NCBI GenBank assembly: GCA_964504345.1
Contig: CAZDDX010000001.1
Span: forward strand, 124,001-188,000
Direction: 5' to 3'
DNA length: 64,000 nucleotides
DNA from: CAMDTE01 sp964504345
Lineage (GTDB): Bacteria > Bacteroidota > Bacteroidia > Flavobacteriales > Schleiferiaceae
Of this stretch, positions 32,143-40,080 are shown one piece after another (position 1 is the stretch's first letter; each line of letters begins with the position of its first letter). Made by a program: the position numbers and the translations under genes. The notes under the pieces are model-generated. The model saw only the letters and a program-made list of their open reading frames with translations. It had not been told where the DNA came from and did no database searches.

Positions 32143-32822
32143 GACCGATGGCTTACGGTGTGGAGGAATTCATTGCGCACTTGCGGATCCTGAAACTTTC
32201 CGCTGTAGTGCGAAGTCACCGTGGAACTTCCGCAGTCCTCTACCCCACGCGTTTTAACGCACAAATGTTCTGCATCAATGAAAACGGCGACGTCTTCGGT
32301 TCCCAAAGTAAGTTTCAACTCCGCAGCAATCTGCTCCGTCAAACGTTCCTGTACCTGGGGGCGCTTGGCGTAATACCGAACCAATCGATTGAGTTTGGAC
32401 AGGCCAATGACTTGGCCGTTAGAGAAATAAGCAACGTGGCAAACGCCCAAAATCGGCACGAAATGGTGTTCGCAGGTGGAGTGCAAAGTAATGTTCCGCT
32501 CCACCAGCATTTCGCCGTAGCGGTAGGGGTTTGAAAACAAGGTTACCGCCGGTTTGTTGGCCGGATTTAGTCCCTGAAAGTGCTCTAGAACCATCATTTT
32601 CGCTACCCGTTTGGGCGTGTCTTGCAGACTGTCGTCCCGCAAGTCCAAGCCCAGGATGCCCATGATGTCTGCAAATTTTTCAGCTATTTGCTGAATTTTT
32701 TCATCCTCAGACAACAGAAATGCATCCTCGCGCATGGGGGTTGCCAAAGAGTAAATGGAACGATGGTTGTGCATCGCTTCACTGGAAAGGTTTTTTCCGC
32801 TATTGACCACTGTATTCGACAT
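32139..32822 (-). CDS. folE: GTP cyclohydrolase I
   Basis: 227 aa. Converts GTP to 7,8-dihydroneopterin triphosphate, entry to folate, queuosine and tetrahydropterin synthesis. Zn site and catalytic motifs are visible: HSTCEHHFVPILGVCHVAY, IGLSKLNRLVRYYAKRPQVQ and the second Cys ligand in EHLCVKTRGVED. The ATG at 32822 overlaps queD by 23 nt; an in-frame ATG at 32774 (MHNHRSIYSL) would avoid the overlap and also fits the family. Its place in the light operon between queD and phr suggests light-regulated pterin supply. Confidence 0.95.
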   Translation of the reverse strand: MSNTVVNSGKNLSSEAMHNHRSIYSLATPMREDAFLLSEDEKIQQIAEKFADIMGILGLDLRDDSLQDTPKRVAKMMVLEHFQGLNPANKPAVTLFSNPYRYGEMLVERNITLHSTCEHHFVPILGVCHVAYFSNGQVIGLSKLNRLVRYYAKRPQVQERLTEQIAAELKLTLGTEDVAVFIDAEHLCVKTRGVEDCGSSTVTSHYSGKFQDPQVRNEFLHTVSHRS

Positions 32823-33213
32823 AATTGCGAGGAGTTTCGTAAAGAGTTACTTTAAGATCAAATTCCGTATTCAAGTGAGGTTTCAGCCACGTCCAAATGC
32901 AAACGGCAATATTCTCTGCAGAAGGAATCACTCCTTCGGTAAAAGGAGCCACCTCTAAATTCAAGTTGCGGTGGTCCATACGGACCTCTACTTCTTTCTT
33001 GATCAGATCAGACAGCATTTTGGTATCCACCACGTACCCGGTATCGGGATTAATGGTTCCCGTAACAGAAACGATGAGTTCGTAGTTGTGGCCGTGGAAA
33101 TGCGGGTTGTTGCATAGGCCAAAGACTGTATTGTTGCGCTCTGCATCCCATGCCGCGTTGTGCAGCCGATGGGCTGCATTGAAATGGGCTTTTCTGCTTA
33201 CGGTTGCTTTCAT
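32800..33213 (-). CDS. queD: 6-pyruvoyl/6-carboxy-tetrahydropterin synthase (PTPS/QueD family)
   Basis: 137 aa. Zn ligands His15, His40 and His42, catalytic Cys34 (CNNPHFHGHNY), the MDHRNLN motif (Asp80-His81) and a C-terminal Glu in LYETPRNY are all present. The CNNPxxHGHNY form resembles eukaryotic PTPS more than E. coli QueD (CxxxHGH). It takes dihydroneopterin triphosphate from FolE to 6-carboxy- or 6-pyruvoyl-tetrahydropterin, thus queuosine (QueE is encoded at 18.8 kb) or a biopterin-like cofactor. Overlaps idi by 4 nt and folE by 23 nt. The symbol is tentative because substrate outcome cannot be decided here. Confidence 0.88.
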   Translation of the reverse strand: MKATVSRKAHFNAAHRLHNAAWDAERNNTVFGLCNNPHFHGHNYELIVSVTGTINPDTGYVVDTKMLSDLIKKEVEVRMDHRNLNLEVAPFTEGVIPSAENIAVCIWTWLKPHLNTEFDLKVTLYETPRNYVEYSGQ

Positions 33214-33737
33214 TGCGCTATTCTATTGGCGTATTCGTTGAATATGATGCGAAACCAGGCTGTAAACTGCGCGGGATGTTGTTCCATTTCGTTTTTTATC
33301 TCCTCCACAGTAGCCCACCGAACGCCTTCTACTTCGTCCGGATTCCATCCCGCGGAATACGTAGGGAGCGACCCCACCAAGACGTGGTCCAACTCATGCT
33401 CCGTGAGTCCGTTGTCAAACTCAGCGCGGTAAACAAAGGAAAAGACATCGTTTAAGCGGTCTGGAGCTAACTCAATGCCCAACTCCTCACGCAATCGACG
33501 CGATGCCGCCTGAGCATTGGATTCACCGTCGCGCTGGTGACTGCAACAGGTGTTGGTCCAGAGCAAGGGACTGTGGTACTTAGTTGAGGCGCGCTGTTGC
33601 AAGAGCGTCTCTCCTTTTTCATTGAACAAAAAAACGGAGAAGGCACGGTGCAGAATCCCTTTTTCGTGGGCTTCCATTTTCTCCATCCGTCCCACCGGCT
33701 GATCAGTCGGGTCGACGAGGATAACGTATTCTTTCAT
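33210..33737 (-). CDS. idi: Isopentenyl-diphosphate delta-isomerase, type 1
   Basis: 175 aa, Nudix fold. Interconverts IPP and DMAPP. Visible: catalytic Cys in TNTCCSHQRDG, the Nudix-like RRLREELG, the catalytic Glu in EHELDHV and the metal His residues. Placed between crtB and queD in the light operon, it would raise DMAPP supply for geranylgeranyl diphosphate and hence carotenoids. It starts 4 bp after the crtB stop codon. Confidence 0.96.
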   Translation of the reverse strand: MKEYVILVDPTDQPVGRMEKMEAHEKGILHRAFSVFLFNEKGETLLQQRASTKYHSPLLWTNTCCSHQRDGESNAQAASRRLREELGIELAPDRLNDVFSFVYRAEFDNGLTEHELDHVLVGSLPTYSAGWNPDEVEGVRWATVEEIKNEMEQHPAQFTAWFRIIFNEYANRIAQ

Positions 33738-33741
33738 GGCG

Positions 33742-34578
33742 CTAGAGCAAGTTCAAGCTGTGTCTGAGGTAACTGCTTGCGAAAAGACGGTACTTTTTTG
33801 GGTTGTTGATGCGGATCCGTTGGTGGAAAAGATCCTCCGGCGGGCTTTGCATGATCTTTTGGAACAACGCGTAGTAATACATGTACGCAATGTAAACGCC
33901 AAACCGAGCACCCTTCGGGAGCTGTAGGATTCCTTCGTAACCGCGTCTAAAATCCAACGCAATGTCTCGTTCGATAGAGCGCTTGGTCTCCCAATCAAAT
34001 CGTGTCAAGTCTACATTTGGGAAATAAGTACGGCCCAAGGTGTAGAAATCGGCACTTAAATCGCGCAAGAAGTTGATTTTTTGGAAGGCCGATCCCAACT
34101 TCATGGCGGAATACGTCAAGGCGGCGTATTGCTGCGCGTCGCCATCCACAAATACCTTCAGGCACATAAGTCCCACTACCTCTGCACTGCCCAGGATGTA
34201 CAGTTCGTAGGATGATTGATCGTGTTCGCTGTCCGTCAGGTCCATTTCCATGGAAGCCAAAAAGGTATCAATCAAGGTACGGTCTATATGGTACTTCGTG
34301 ACGGTCTCTTGGAAAGATTGGAGCACCGGATTTAAGCTGATCCCTTCTTCAAGTGCGCGGTAGGTATCTTGCTTGAATCGTTCCAGCAATTCGCGTTGGG
34401 GAAAACCGTGGAAGGTGTCCACAATCTCATCCGCCAAACGAACGAATCCGTAAATGGCATAGATAGGATCGTGGTATTTCCGATCCAAGCCCAGAATTCC
34501 TAAGGAAAAGGAAGTGCTGTACCGCTTGGTTATCAATTTGCTGATCGCAAACGAGGACTGGTCGTAAATAGACTTCAT
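33742..34578 (-). CDS. crtB: Phytoene synthase
   Basis: 278 aa. Condenses two geranylgeranyl diphosphates to phytoene. Squalene/phytoene synthase fold with the first Asp-rich motif in YGFVRLADEIVDT and the second in INFLRDLSADF, the latter slightly divergent from the usual NxxRDxxED. The start at 34578 (MKSIYDQSSFAISKLITKRY) fits the family and overlaps the crtI stop as ATGA; an 18-residue longer reading lies inside crtI. No lycopene cyclase or hydroxylase gene is in the operon. Confidence 0.95.
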   Translation of the reverse strand: MKSIYDQSSFAISKLITKRYSTSFSLGILGLDRKYHDPIYAIYGFVRLADEIVDTFHGFPQRELLERFKQDTYRALEEGISLNPVLQSFQETVTKYHIDRTLIDTFLASMEMDLTDSEHDQSSYELYILGSAEVVGLMCLKVFVDGDAQQYAALTYSAMKLGSAFQKINFLRDLSADFYTLGRTYFPNVDLTRFDWETKRSIERDIALDFRRGYEGILQLPKGARFGVYIAYMYYYALFQKIMQSPPEDLFHQRIRINNPKKYRLFASSYLRHSLNLL

Positions 34579-36044
34579 CGGGTGGACTCTTTGGAAATTT
34601 CGTGAGCAACAACTTCTCCCGAAATGAGGCACGGGGGAACTCCGGGGCCCGGTGTAGTGAGTTGACCGGTGTAGAACAAGTTACGAACTTTTTTCGCTTT
34701 TAATTTGGGCTTGAAAATAGCGGTTTGATCCAGTGTATTGGCCAAACCGTAGGCATTGCCCAAATGTGCGTTGTAGTCGTTGACGAAATCCCGATAAGCA
34801 TAGGATTTCTTAACGACCAAGTGTTCGCGAATGTCAACGCCTATATGCCCCAACAATCGTTCGGACACCAGGTCGAAGTAACGGTCCAACACTTCATCGG
34901 TATCTTCCAAGCCAGGTGCTGTAGGAATAAGAATGACTAAATTCTCACAACCTTCAGGCGCCGCCGAAGCATCGGTCTGACTGGCCGCACTGACGTAAAA
35001 CATGGGCTTCTCCGGCCAACGGGGGTTGGTGTAGATGGCGTCCGCATGCGTGTCAAAATGCGCGTCGAAAAATAATGCGTGGTGAGGCAAGTCAATCTTT
35101 CGATCCAATCCAATGTAGTACAGGATGCTGGAGGGAGCCATTTTGCGCGTTGCCCAGTACTTGGGGGTATAGTGCCTTTTGTCCGGCGGCAACAAGTGCT
35201 GATCAATGAAGGCATAATCCGCACCACCAACTACGTAGTTCGCTTCATAGGAACCTTTCGTGGTGTTGACGGCCGTGATGTTGGAGCCGTCAAATGAAAA
35301 ACCAGTTACTTCATGCTCCAACTTCATGGAAACACCCAATTCCTCGGCAAGCGAAACCATGGCCCGAACCACACTGTGCATTCCACCCTCTGGGTACCAA
35401 GTCCCCAAAACGCGATCGGCGTAGTTCATTAAGGAGTACAAGGCCGGTGTATTCTGCGGAACGGCACCCAAGAACAATACCGGGAATTCCATCAACTGCC
35501 GGAGTTGGGGATTTTTAAAGTTTTGATTTATGACGGAACGAATATTTCGCAACAAATCAAGTTGAAATAGACCTTTTAGAACCCGCATGTCCGCAAATTC
35601 CAAAAGGGAACGGCCGGGTTTACGAACAAGGTCGTTGATGCCCACTTCGTACTTGTACGCCCCGTCGTCCAAAAATTTCTGTAGTTTGGCACCCGCACCG
35701 GGCTCCATGCGCTCAAAAAGGGCAATGGTCTCCTCTGCCGTAGCCGGCATTTCTACTTTGCCGTCTTCGAAGTACACCGAATAGGCGGGATCCAATAAAT
35801 GTAATTTGTAGTAATCGGAAGTTTTTTTGCCAAAATCCGCAAAAAACCGATCAAACACATCCGGCATCCAGTACCAACTGGGCCCCATGTCGAAGGTGTA
35901 ACCTTGCTCCTTGTACTGACGAGCCCTTCCGCCCCACTGTGCGTGTTGTTCCAGAAGGGTAACCTGATGGCCTGCTTTAGCCAAATAACATGCCGCGCTC
36001 AATCCGGCAAAACCACCGCCAATGACTACTGTTTTTTGACTCAT
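34575..36044 (-). CDS. crtI: Phytoene desaturase (CrtI type)
   Basis: 489 aa. FAD-dependent desaturation of phytoene towards lycopene. N-terminal dinucleotide fold VVIGGGFAGLSAACYLAKAG, then GPSWYWMPDVFDRFF, and the C-terminal CrtI signature GQLTTPGPGVPPCLISGEVVA. Complete. Overlaps the sigma factor stop and crtB start, each by 4 nt, so the three proteins are translationally coupled. Confidence 0.96.
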   Translation of the reverse strand: MSQKTVVIGGGFAGLSAACYLAKAGHQVTLLEQHAQWGGRARQYKEQGYTFDMGPSWYWMPDVFDRFFADFGKKTSDYYKLHLLDPAYSVYFEDGKVEMPATAEETIALFERMEPGAGAKLQKFLDDGAYKYEVGINDLVRKPGRSLLEFADMRVLKGLFQLDLLRNIRSVINQNFKNPQLRQLMEFPVLFLGAVPQNTPALYSLMNYADRVLGTWYPEGGMHSVVRAMVSLAEELGVSMKLEHEVTGFSFDGSNITAVNTTKGSYEANYVVGGADYAFIDQHLLPPDKRHYTPKYWATRKMAPSSILYYIGLDRKIDLPHHALFFDAHFDTHADAIYTNPRWPEKPMFYVSAASQTDASAAPEGCENLVILIPTAPGLEDTDEVLDRYFDLVSERLLGHIGVDIREHLVVKKSYAYRDFVNDYNAHLGNAYGLANTLDQTAIFKPKLKAKKVRNLFYTGQLTTPGPGVPPCLISGEVVAHEISKESTR

Positions 36045-36553
36045 TCGTAGCGGTGATCTTTTAATTTTTCCATCATTTTCTTGCGAGCCAAAAAGATTCG
36101 ACTCTTCACTGTTCCCAAAGGAATGTTCAAAATGTCGGAGATCTCTTCGTACTTGTATCCGTTAAAATACATCATGAAGGCATCCAGGTAGGCCTTCTCC
36201 ACCGTGTTGATTTGCTGAAGCACGTAGCTGTGTTCTGCCGGATGGTCTGCCTCGTCGCTGCGGCTCGCCTCCATTGAGGTGGTGATGTATTGGTTTTCCG
36301 AATCGTCGGAATAGGTATTCTGGAATTTCTTCTTCCGGTACTGATTGATGAAGGTGTTCTTCATGATGGTGTAGAGCCATCCCTTCAAATTCGTTTCCGG
36401 CTGGTACTTGTCTTGATTCTTAAGGGCCTTAAACAAAGTCTCTTGAATCAAATCTTCGGCGTCGTCTACGTGTTTCGTCAGCTTCATTGCCAACTGACGC
36501 AGAAAGGGACGCTCACGATGAATTTGGGAACCGAAGTCCAACGTTGCACTCAT
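36041..36553 (-). CDS. ECF-type RNA polymerase sigma factor of the light operon
   Basis: 170 aa from MSATLDF. Region 2 (about residues 15-80: DDAEDLIQETLFKALKN, LKGWLYTIMKNTFINQYRK) and region 4 (about 105-165: EISDILNIPLGTVKSRIFLARKKM) are complete; no anti-sigma factor gene is adjacent. An ATG four codons upstream (36563-36565) lies inside an inverted repeat, so 36553 is preferred. The gene lies between the CarH-like regulator and crtI. It may direct transcription of the operon itself and of light-induced genes elsewhere, as sigma factors CarQ and LitS do in other light-response systems; this is inference. Confidence 0.9.
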   Translation of the reverse strand: MSATLDFGSQIHRERPFLRQLAMKLTKHVDDAEDLIQETLFKALKNQDKYQPETNLKGWLYTIMKNTFINQYRKKKFQNTYSDDSENQYITTSMEASRSDEADHPAEHSYVLQQINTVEKAYLDAFMMYFNGYKYEEISDILNIPLGTVKSRIFLARKKMMEKLKDHRYE

Positions 36554-36587
36554 CTTGTTTAACATTTATAATGTAAAGTTAAACAAG
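36554..36587. promoter_or_regulatory. Inverted repeat 1, probable operator of the CarH-like regulator
   Basis: CTTGTTTAAC (36554-36563) and GTTAAACAAG (36578-36587), perfect 10-bp arms separated by 14 nt. It lies directly upstream of the sigma factor ATG. The arms have the same core and the same spacing as inverted repeat 2. Confidence 0.75.
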
Positions 36588-36607
36588 AAGTCGATTCAAA
36601 AAGTATT

Positions 36608-36639
36608 TTGTTTAATTTTTTTTTAAAAAGATTAAACAA
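36608..36639. promoter_or_regulatory. Inverted repeat 2, probable operator of the CarH-like regulator
   Basis: TTGTTTAAT (36608-36616) and ATTAAACAA (36631-36639), perfect 9-bp arms separated by 14 nt. The outer arm overlaps the last codons and stop of the regulator gene. Its centre is 53 bp from that of repeat 1, about five helical turns. A TACTTTTTG stretch between the repeats on the minus strand may be an imperfect -7 element of the operon promoter. Confidence 0.72.
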
Positions 36640-37522
36640 TCGACTCTTTTAACGCCCCCAGATGAGGGTGGATGTGCACGCCTGCAGGCCACTCCGGTCC
36701 GCTCAAGGCATCGTTCAGCTGGAGTCCCGTCAAATGAATAGATGCTTGTGGCGGAACCAGGGAGCGAAGTTCTTGAACGTACGAGCGCAAGTCGTCCCGA
36801 GTGGGGCAGGTAGTAAACACCGAAACAACCTGCCGAACGGGTACCGAGGTCAAGGCGTCTTTCAAGTACATTAAGGGAACGGACTGACCTAAGAACAAGG
36901 TAGGAACGCCTCTGAATTTAAGGTAGTAGTGGAGGTAGAGTAAACCCAATTCGTGCAACTCCTCTTCTGGGAGGTACAACAAGGTGTAGCCTTCTCCCGG
37001 ACCGGGTTGTGGGATTGCCAAAGCATCCAGTGCGGCGTAGAGCTTTTGTTTGATCAGGTTGCTCGCAAAGTGCTCCTGAGCAACGGAGATGGCATCGGTC
37101 TGCCAAAGAGTGCCAATGGTATAGATGAAACCCGCCACCAAGCCCGTGAAGGTATCGCCCTCCCCTATTTGGCGAAAAGACTGCTCCAATACGCCCGTAA
37201 ACGAAGACTCATCAAAATCCAGCATGGCGCGTTTGAGGGAGGAAATTTGCGATTCGTATTCAGCTTCCTCAAGCGCCGCCGTTTGTACCGCGGCGTGCAG
37301 TGCTGCGGGTTCCATGGATGCTACTGCAGAAATTTTGTGTCCGGCGTGCACCAAAACGGCCACATTCAATAACTTTTTTAAGTCATCGTCTGAGTACAAA
37401 CGGATGTTCGTATCCGTTCGCTGGGGTTCCACCAGGCCGTAACGCTGCTCCCAAATGCGCAATGTATGCGCTTTGATCCCGGTCAGGTTCTCCAGGTCCT
37501 TTATGCTGTATTTGCCGTTCAT
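36632..37522 (-). CDS. CarH/LitR-like MerR-family regulator with B12-binding domain
   Basis: 296 aa. N-terminal MerR winged helix (YSIKDLENLTGIKAHTLRIWEQRYG), then a helical bundle with the W-x9-EH motif (Trp140, Glu150, His151) and a cobalamin-binding Rossmann-like domain with ExHxxG (Glu188-Leu-His190-Glu-Leu-Gly193). These are the adenosylcobalamin-binding features of CarH/LitR light sensors, which repress in the dark and release DNA when light cleaves the Co-C bond. The residue after Trp140 is Gln, whereas Thermus CarH has His132 there. The start at 37522 fits homologues; longer readings run into the divergent prfC. Immediately upstream of the sigma-crt-phr operon with two inverted repeats between. 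Confidence 0.92.
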   Translation of the reverse strand: MNGKYSIKDLENLTGIKAHTLRIWEQRYGLVEPQRTDTNIRLYSDDDLKKLLNVAVLVHAGHKISAVASMEPAALHAAVQTAALEEAEYESQISSLKRAMLDFDESSFTGVLEQSFRQIGEGDTFTGLVAGFIYTIGTLWQTDAISVAQEHFASNLIKQKLYAALDALAIPQPGPGEGYTLLYLPEEELHELGLLYLHYYLKFRGVPTLFLGQSVPLMYLKDALTSVPVRQVVSVFTTCPTRDDLRSYVQELRSLVPPQASIHLTGLQLNDALSGPEWPAGVHIHPHLGALKESIV

Positions 37523-37568
37523 TCCAATTGCTAATAACGACTGTCGGACAAAATGGTTCATTACCGAG

Positions 37569-37576
37569 TACTTTTG
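37569..37576 (+). promoter_or_regulatory. Probable -7 element of prfC
   Basis: TACTTTTG, 13 nt upstream of the prfC ATG at 37590, in the gap divergent from the CarH-like gene. No clear -33 TTG. Confidence 0.45.
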
Positions 37577-37589
37577 CAAAAAAATATTC

Positions 37590-39170
37590 ATGGGTAGACT
37601 CGACGAAATTCAGCGCCGGAGAACATTTGGCATCGTATCCCACCCGGATGCGGGCAAAACCACGTTGACGGAGAAATTGCTGCTTTTCGGTGGAGCCATT
37701 CAAGAAGCGGGCGCCGTTAAGTCCAACAAAATAAAGAAGGGGGCCACCTCTGACTTCATGGAAATCGAACGCCAACGGGGAATTTCCGTAGCAACTTCCG
37801 TGATGGGTTTTGAGTACAAGGGTCGGCAAATCAATATTTTGGATACCCCGGGTCACCAGGATTTTGCTGAGGACACCTACCGTACGTTGACCGCGGTGGA
37901 CAGCGCCGTTGTGGTGGTGGACGTGGCCAAGGGCGTTGAATCGCAAACGGAAAAGCTGGTTCAGGTTTGCCGCATGCGCGCCACCCCAATCATGGTGTTT
38001 GTCAATAAAATGGACCGCGAAGGCCGCGACGCCTTTGATGTACTGGACGAAATCGAATCCAAATTAGGCTTGCGATTGTGTCCACTGAGTTGGCCCATCG
38101 GCATTGGGCAACAGTTTCAGGGGGTCTATAATTTGTGGGAGAAAAAGTTGGAGCTCTACGTGGGTTCCAACAAACAAAAAGTTCAGGATTCCATTGCGTT
38201 CGACGATTTAACCGATCCCGCGCTGGAAGGACATATTGGCCAAGCCGCTGCGGTTGCCCTCCGCGAAGAATTGGAACTGGTGCATGGGGTTTATCCGCAG
38301 TACGACCAAGCTGCTTATTTGCGTGGGGAAATTTGTCCGGTGTTTTTTGGTTCTGCCTTGAACAACTTTGGTGTTCGCGAACTTCTGGATTGCTTTGTGG
38401 AAATCGCCCCGACGCCCCTGCCCAAAGCTGCTGAAGAGCGCTTGGTGTTGCCGGAAGAGCCAAAATTCTCGGGATTTGTTTTCAAAATTCACGCCAACAT
38501 TGACCCCAACCACCGCAGCAGAATTGCGTTTGTGAAGGTGGTGAGCGGTACGTTTCAAAGGAATACCAATTACCTGCACGTTCGGGAGGGTAAATCACTG
38601 AAATTCAGCTCACCAACCACATTTTTAGCCTCCAAGCGATCCGTTGTTGAAGAAGCGTATCCGGGCGATATTGTGGGCTTGCCGGACACGGGTTTGTTCC
38701 GCATTGGGGACACCTTGACCGAGGGCGAAAAGTTGCACTACACCGGAATCCCCTCCTTTTCACCCGAGCATTTTCGGTTCATTAACAACGCAGACCCGTT
38801 GAAATCCAAGCAGTTGGCCAAGGGAGTGGATCAGTTGATGGACGAAGGGGTTGCGCAGCTGTTTACCTTGTTGGTGAACGGACGCAAGATCATTGGAACC
38901 GTGGGTGCGCTGCAGTACGAGGTTATACAGTACCGATTGGAACATGAATACGGGGCCAAATGCAGCTACGAACCCTTCTCTGCCTACAAAGCATGCTGGA
39001 TTGAATCACGCGATCCCCTGCAACTGGCAGAATTTAAGAAACTTAAGCAACGGTACCTGGCGGAAGACAAGTACGGAAAGTTGGTGTTCTTGGCAGACTC
39101 AGCGTTCTCCTTGCAAATGAGTCAGGAGAAGTTCGACGGTTTGACGTTCCACCTAAAATCTGAGTACTGA
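37590..39170 (+). CDS. prfC: Peptide chain release factor 3
   Basis: 526 aa. GTPase that recycles class I release factors from the ribosome. G1 SHPDAGKTTLTEKLL, switch region GATSDFMEIERQRGIS, G3 DTPGHQDF, G4 NKMDRE. The start at 37590 (MGRLDEIQRRRTFGIVSHPD) fits RF3; a longer frame upstream reads through the CarH-like gene. Monocistronic, ending in a strong terminator shared with fabI. Confidence 0.96.
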   Translation: MGRLDEIQRRRTFGIVSHPDAGKTTLTEKLLLFGGAIQEAGAVKSNKIKKGATSDFMEIERQRGISVATSVMGFEYKGRQINILDTPGHQDFAEDTYRTLTAVDSAVVVVDVAKGVESQTEKLVQVCRMRATPIMVFVNKMDREGRDAFDVLDEIESKLGLRLCPLSWPIGIGQQFQGVYNLWEKKLELYVGSNKQKVQDSIAFDDLTDPALEGHIGQAAAVALREELELVHGVYPQYDQAAYLRGEICPVFFGSALNNFGVRELLDCFVEIAPTPLPKAAEERLVLPEEPKFSGFVFKIHANIDPNHRSRIAFVKVVSGTFQRNTNYLHVREGKSLKFSSPTTFLASKRSVVEEAYPGDIVGLPDTGLFRIGDTLTEGEKLHYTGIPSFSPEHFRFINNADPLKSKQLAKGVDQLMDEGVAQLFTLLVNGRKIIGTVGALQYEVIQYRLEHEYGAKCSYEPFSAYKACWIESRDPLQLAEFKKLKQRYLAEDKYGKLVFLADSAFSLQMSQEKFDGLTFHLKSEY

Positions 39171-39213
39171 GTTGCCTTCGCCCGGGTTCTAGAAAGGGCC
39201 AGAGCACAAAAAA

Positions 39214-39247
39214 GGGGCCTTCGCTTGCGCGAAGGCCCCTTTTTTTT
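39214..39247. terminator. Bidirectional terminator between prfC and fabI
   Basis: An 11-bp stem GGGGCCTTCGC / GCGAAGGCCCC with loop TTGC, flanked by A6 on the left and T8 on the right. It serves both convergent genes. Confidence 0.92.
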
Positions 39248-39261
39248 GATTGCCGTATACC

Positions 39262-40080
39262 TTACTCAGCAGCTTTCTCCATCTGAGCCATAACCAAATT
39301 GCTCACGCCCATGTTGGAGAAACCACCATCGTTGTAGAGATTCTGCATGGTGACCCGACGCGTCAAATCCGAGAACATCGCCACACAGTAATTGGCGCAA
39401 TCCTCTGCAGTAGCGTTGCCCAAAGGAGACATCTGTTCTGCGTAGGATAAAAACCCATCAAAACCTTTAACCCCGCTGCCGGCGGTTGTTGGCGTGGGAG
39501 ACTGACTGATGGTGTTGACGCGGACTTTGTTGCGCACTCCGTAGTGGTAACCAAAGCTGCGGGCCACGCTTTCCAAATAAGCCTTGTTTTCGGCCATATC
39601 GTTGTAGTCCGGGAACGTACGTTGTGCAGCCATGTAGCTCAAAGCCAACACACTGCCCCATTCGTTTAACGCATCCATTTGGTAGGCCGTTTGCAGCACC
39701 TTGTGAAAGGATACAGCGCTCACGTCCCAACCCTTCGTCAAGAAATCGTAATTCAAATCCGTGTACGGACGGCCCTTACGAACATTAACACTCATCCCGA
39801 TGGAATGCAAAATGAAATCGATTTTGCCACCGAAGTGCGCTTGAGCGGTTTCAAACAGATTTTTCAAATCCTCCAAACTGGTGGCGTCTGCGCCCACAAC
39901 GGGTGAATTGGTCTTTTCCGCCAAAGCGTTGATTTCGCCCATGCGCATGGCCATGGGGGCGTTGGTCAATACCAAGGAAGCACCTTGTTCGTGGCACTTT
40001 TCGGCCACTTTCCACGCAATGGAGTCGCTGTTCAAAGCACCAAAAACGATGCCTTTCTTGCCTTTGAGTAAGTTGTTCAT
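39262..40080 (-). CDS. fabI: Enoyl-[acyl-carrier-protein] reductase (NADH)
   Basis: 272 aa. Last reduction of the fatty-acid elongation cycle. FabI-type SDR: GALNSDSIAWKVAE cofactor loop, ILHSIGMS, and SYMAAQRTFPDYNDMAENKAY with the Tyr-x6-Lys catalytic pair. The C-terminal NLYNDGGFSNMG is typical. Overlaps the recN stop codon by 4 nt and has its own TATCTTTG element 5 nt before the ATG. Confidence 0.97.
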   Translation of the reverse strand: MNNLLKGKKGIVFGALNSDSIAWKVAEKCHEQGASLVLTNAPMAMRMGEINALAEKTNSPVVGADATSLEDLKNLFETAQAHFGGKIDFILHSIGMSVNVRKGRPYTDLNYDFLTKGWDVSAVSFHKVLQTAYQMDALNEWGSVLALSYMAAQRTFPDYNDMAENKAYLESVARSFGYHYGVRNKVRVNTISQSPTPTTAGSGVKGFDGFLSYAEQMSPLGNATAEDCANYCVAMFSDLTRRVTMQNLYNDGGFSNMGVSNLVMAQMEKAAE

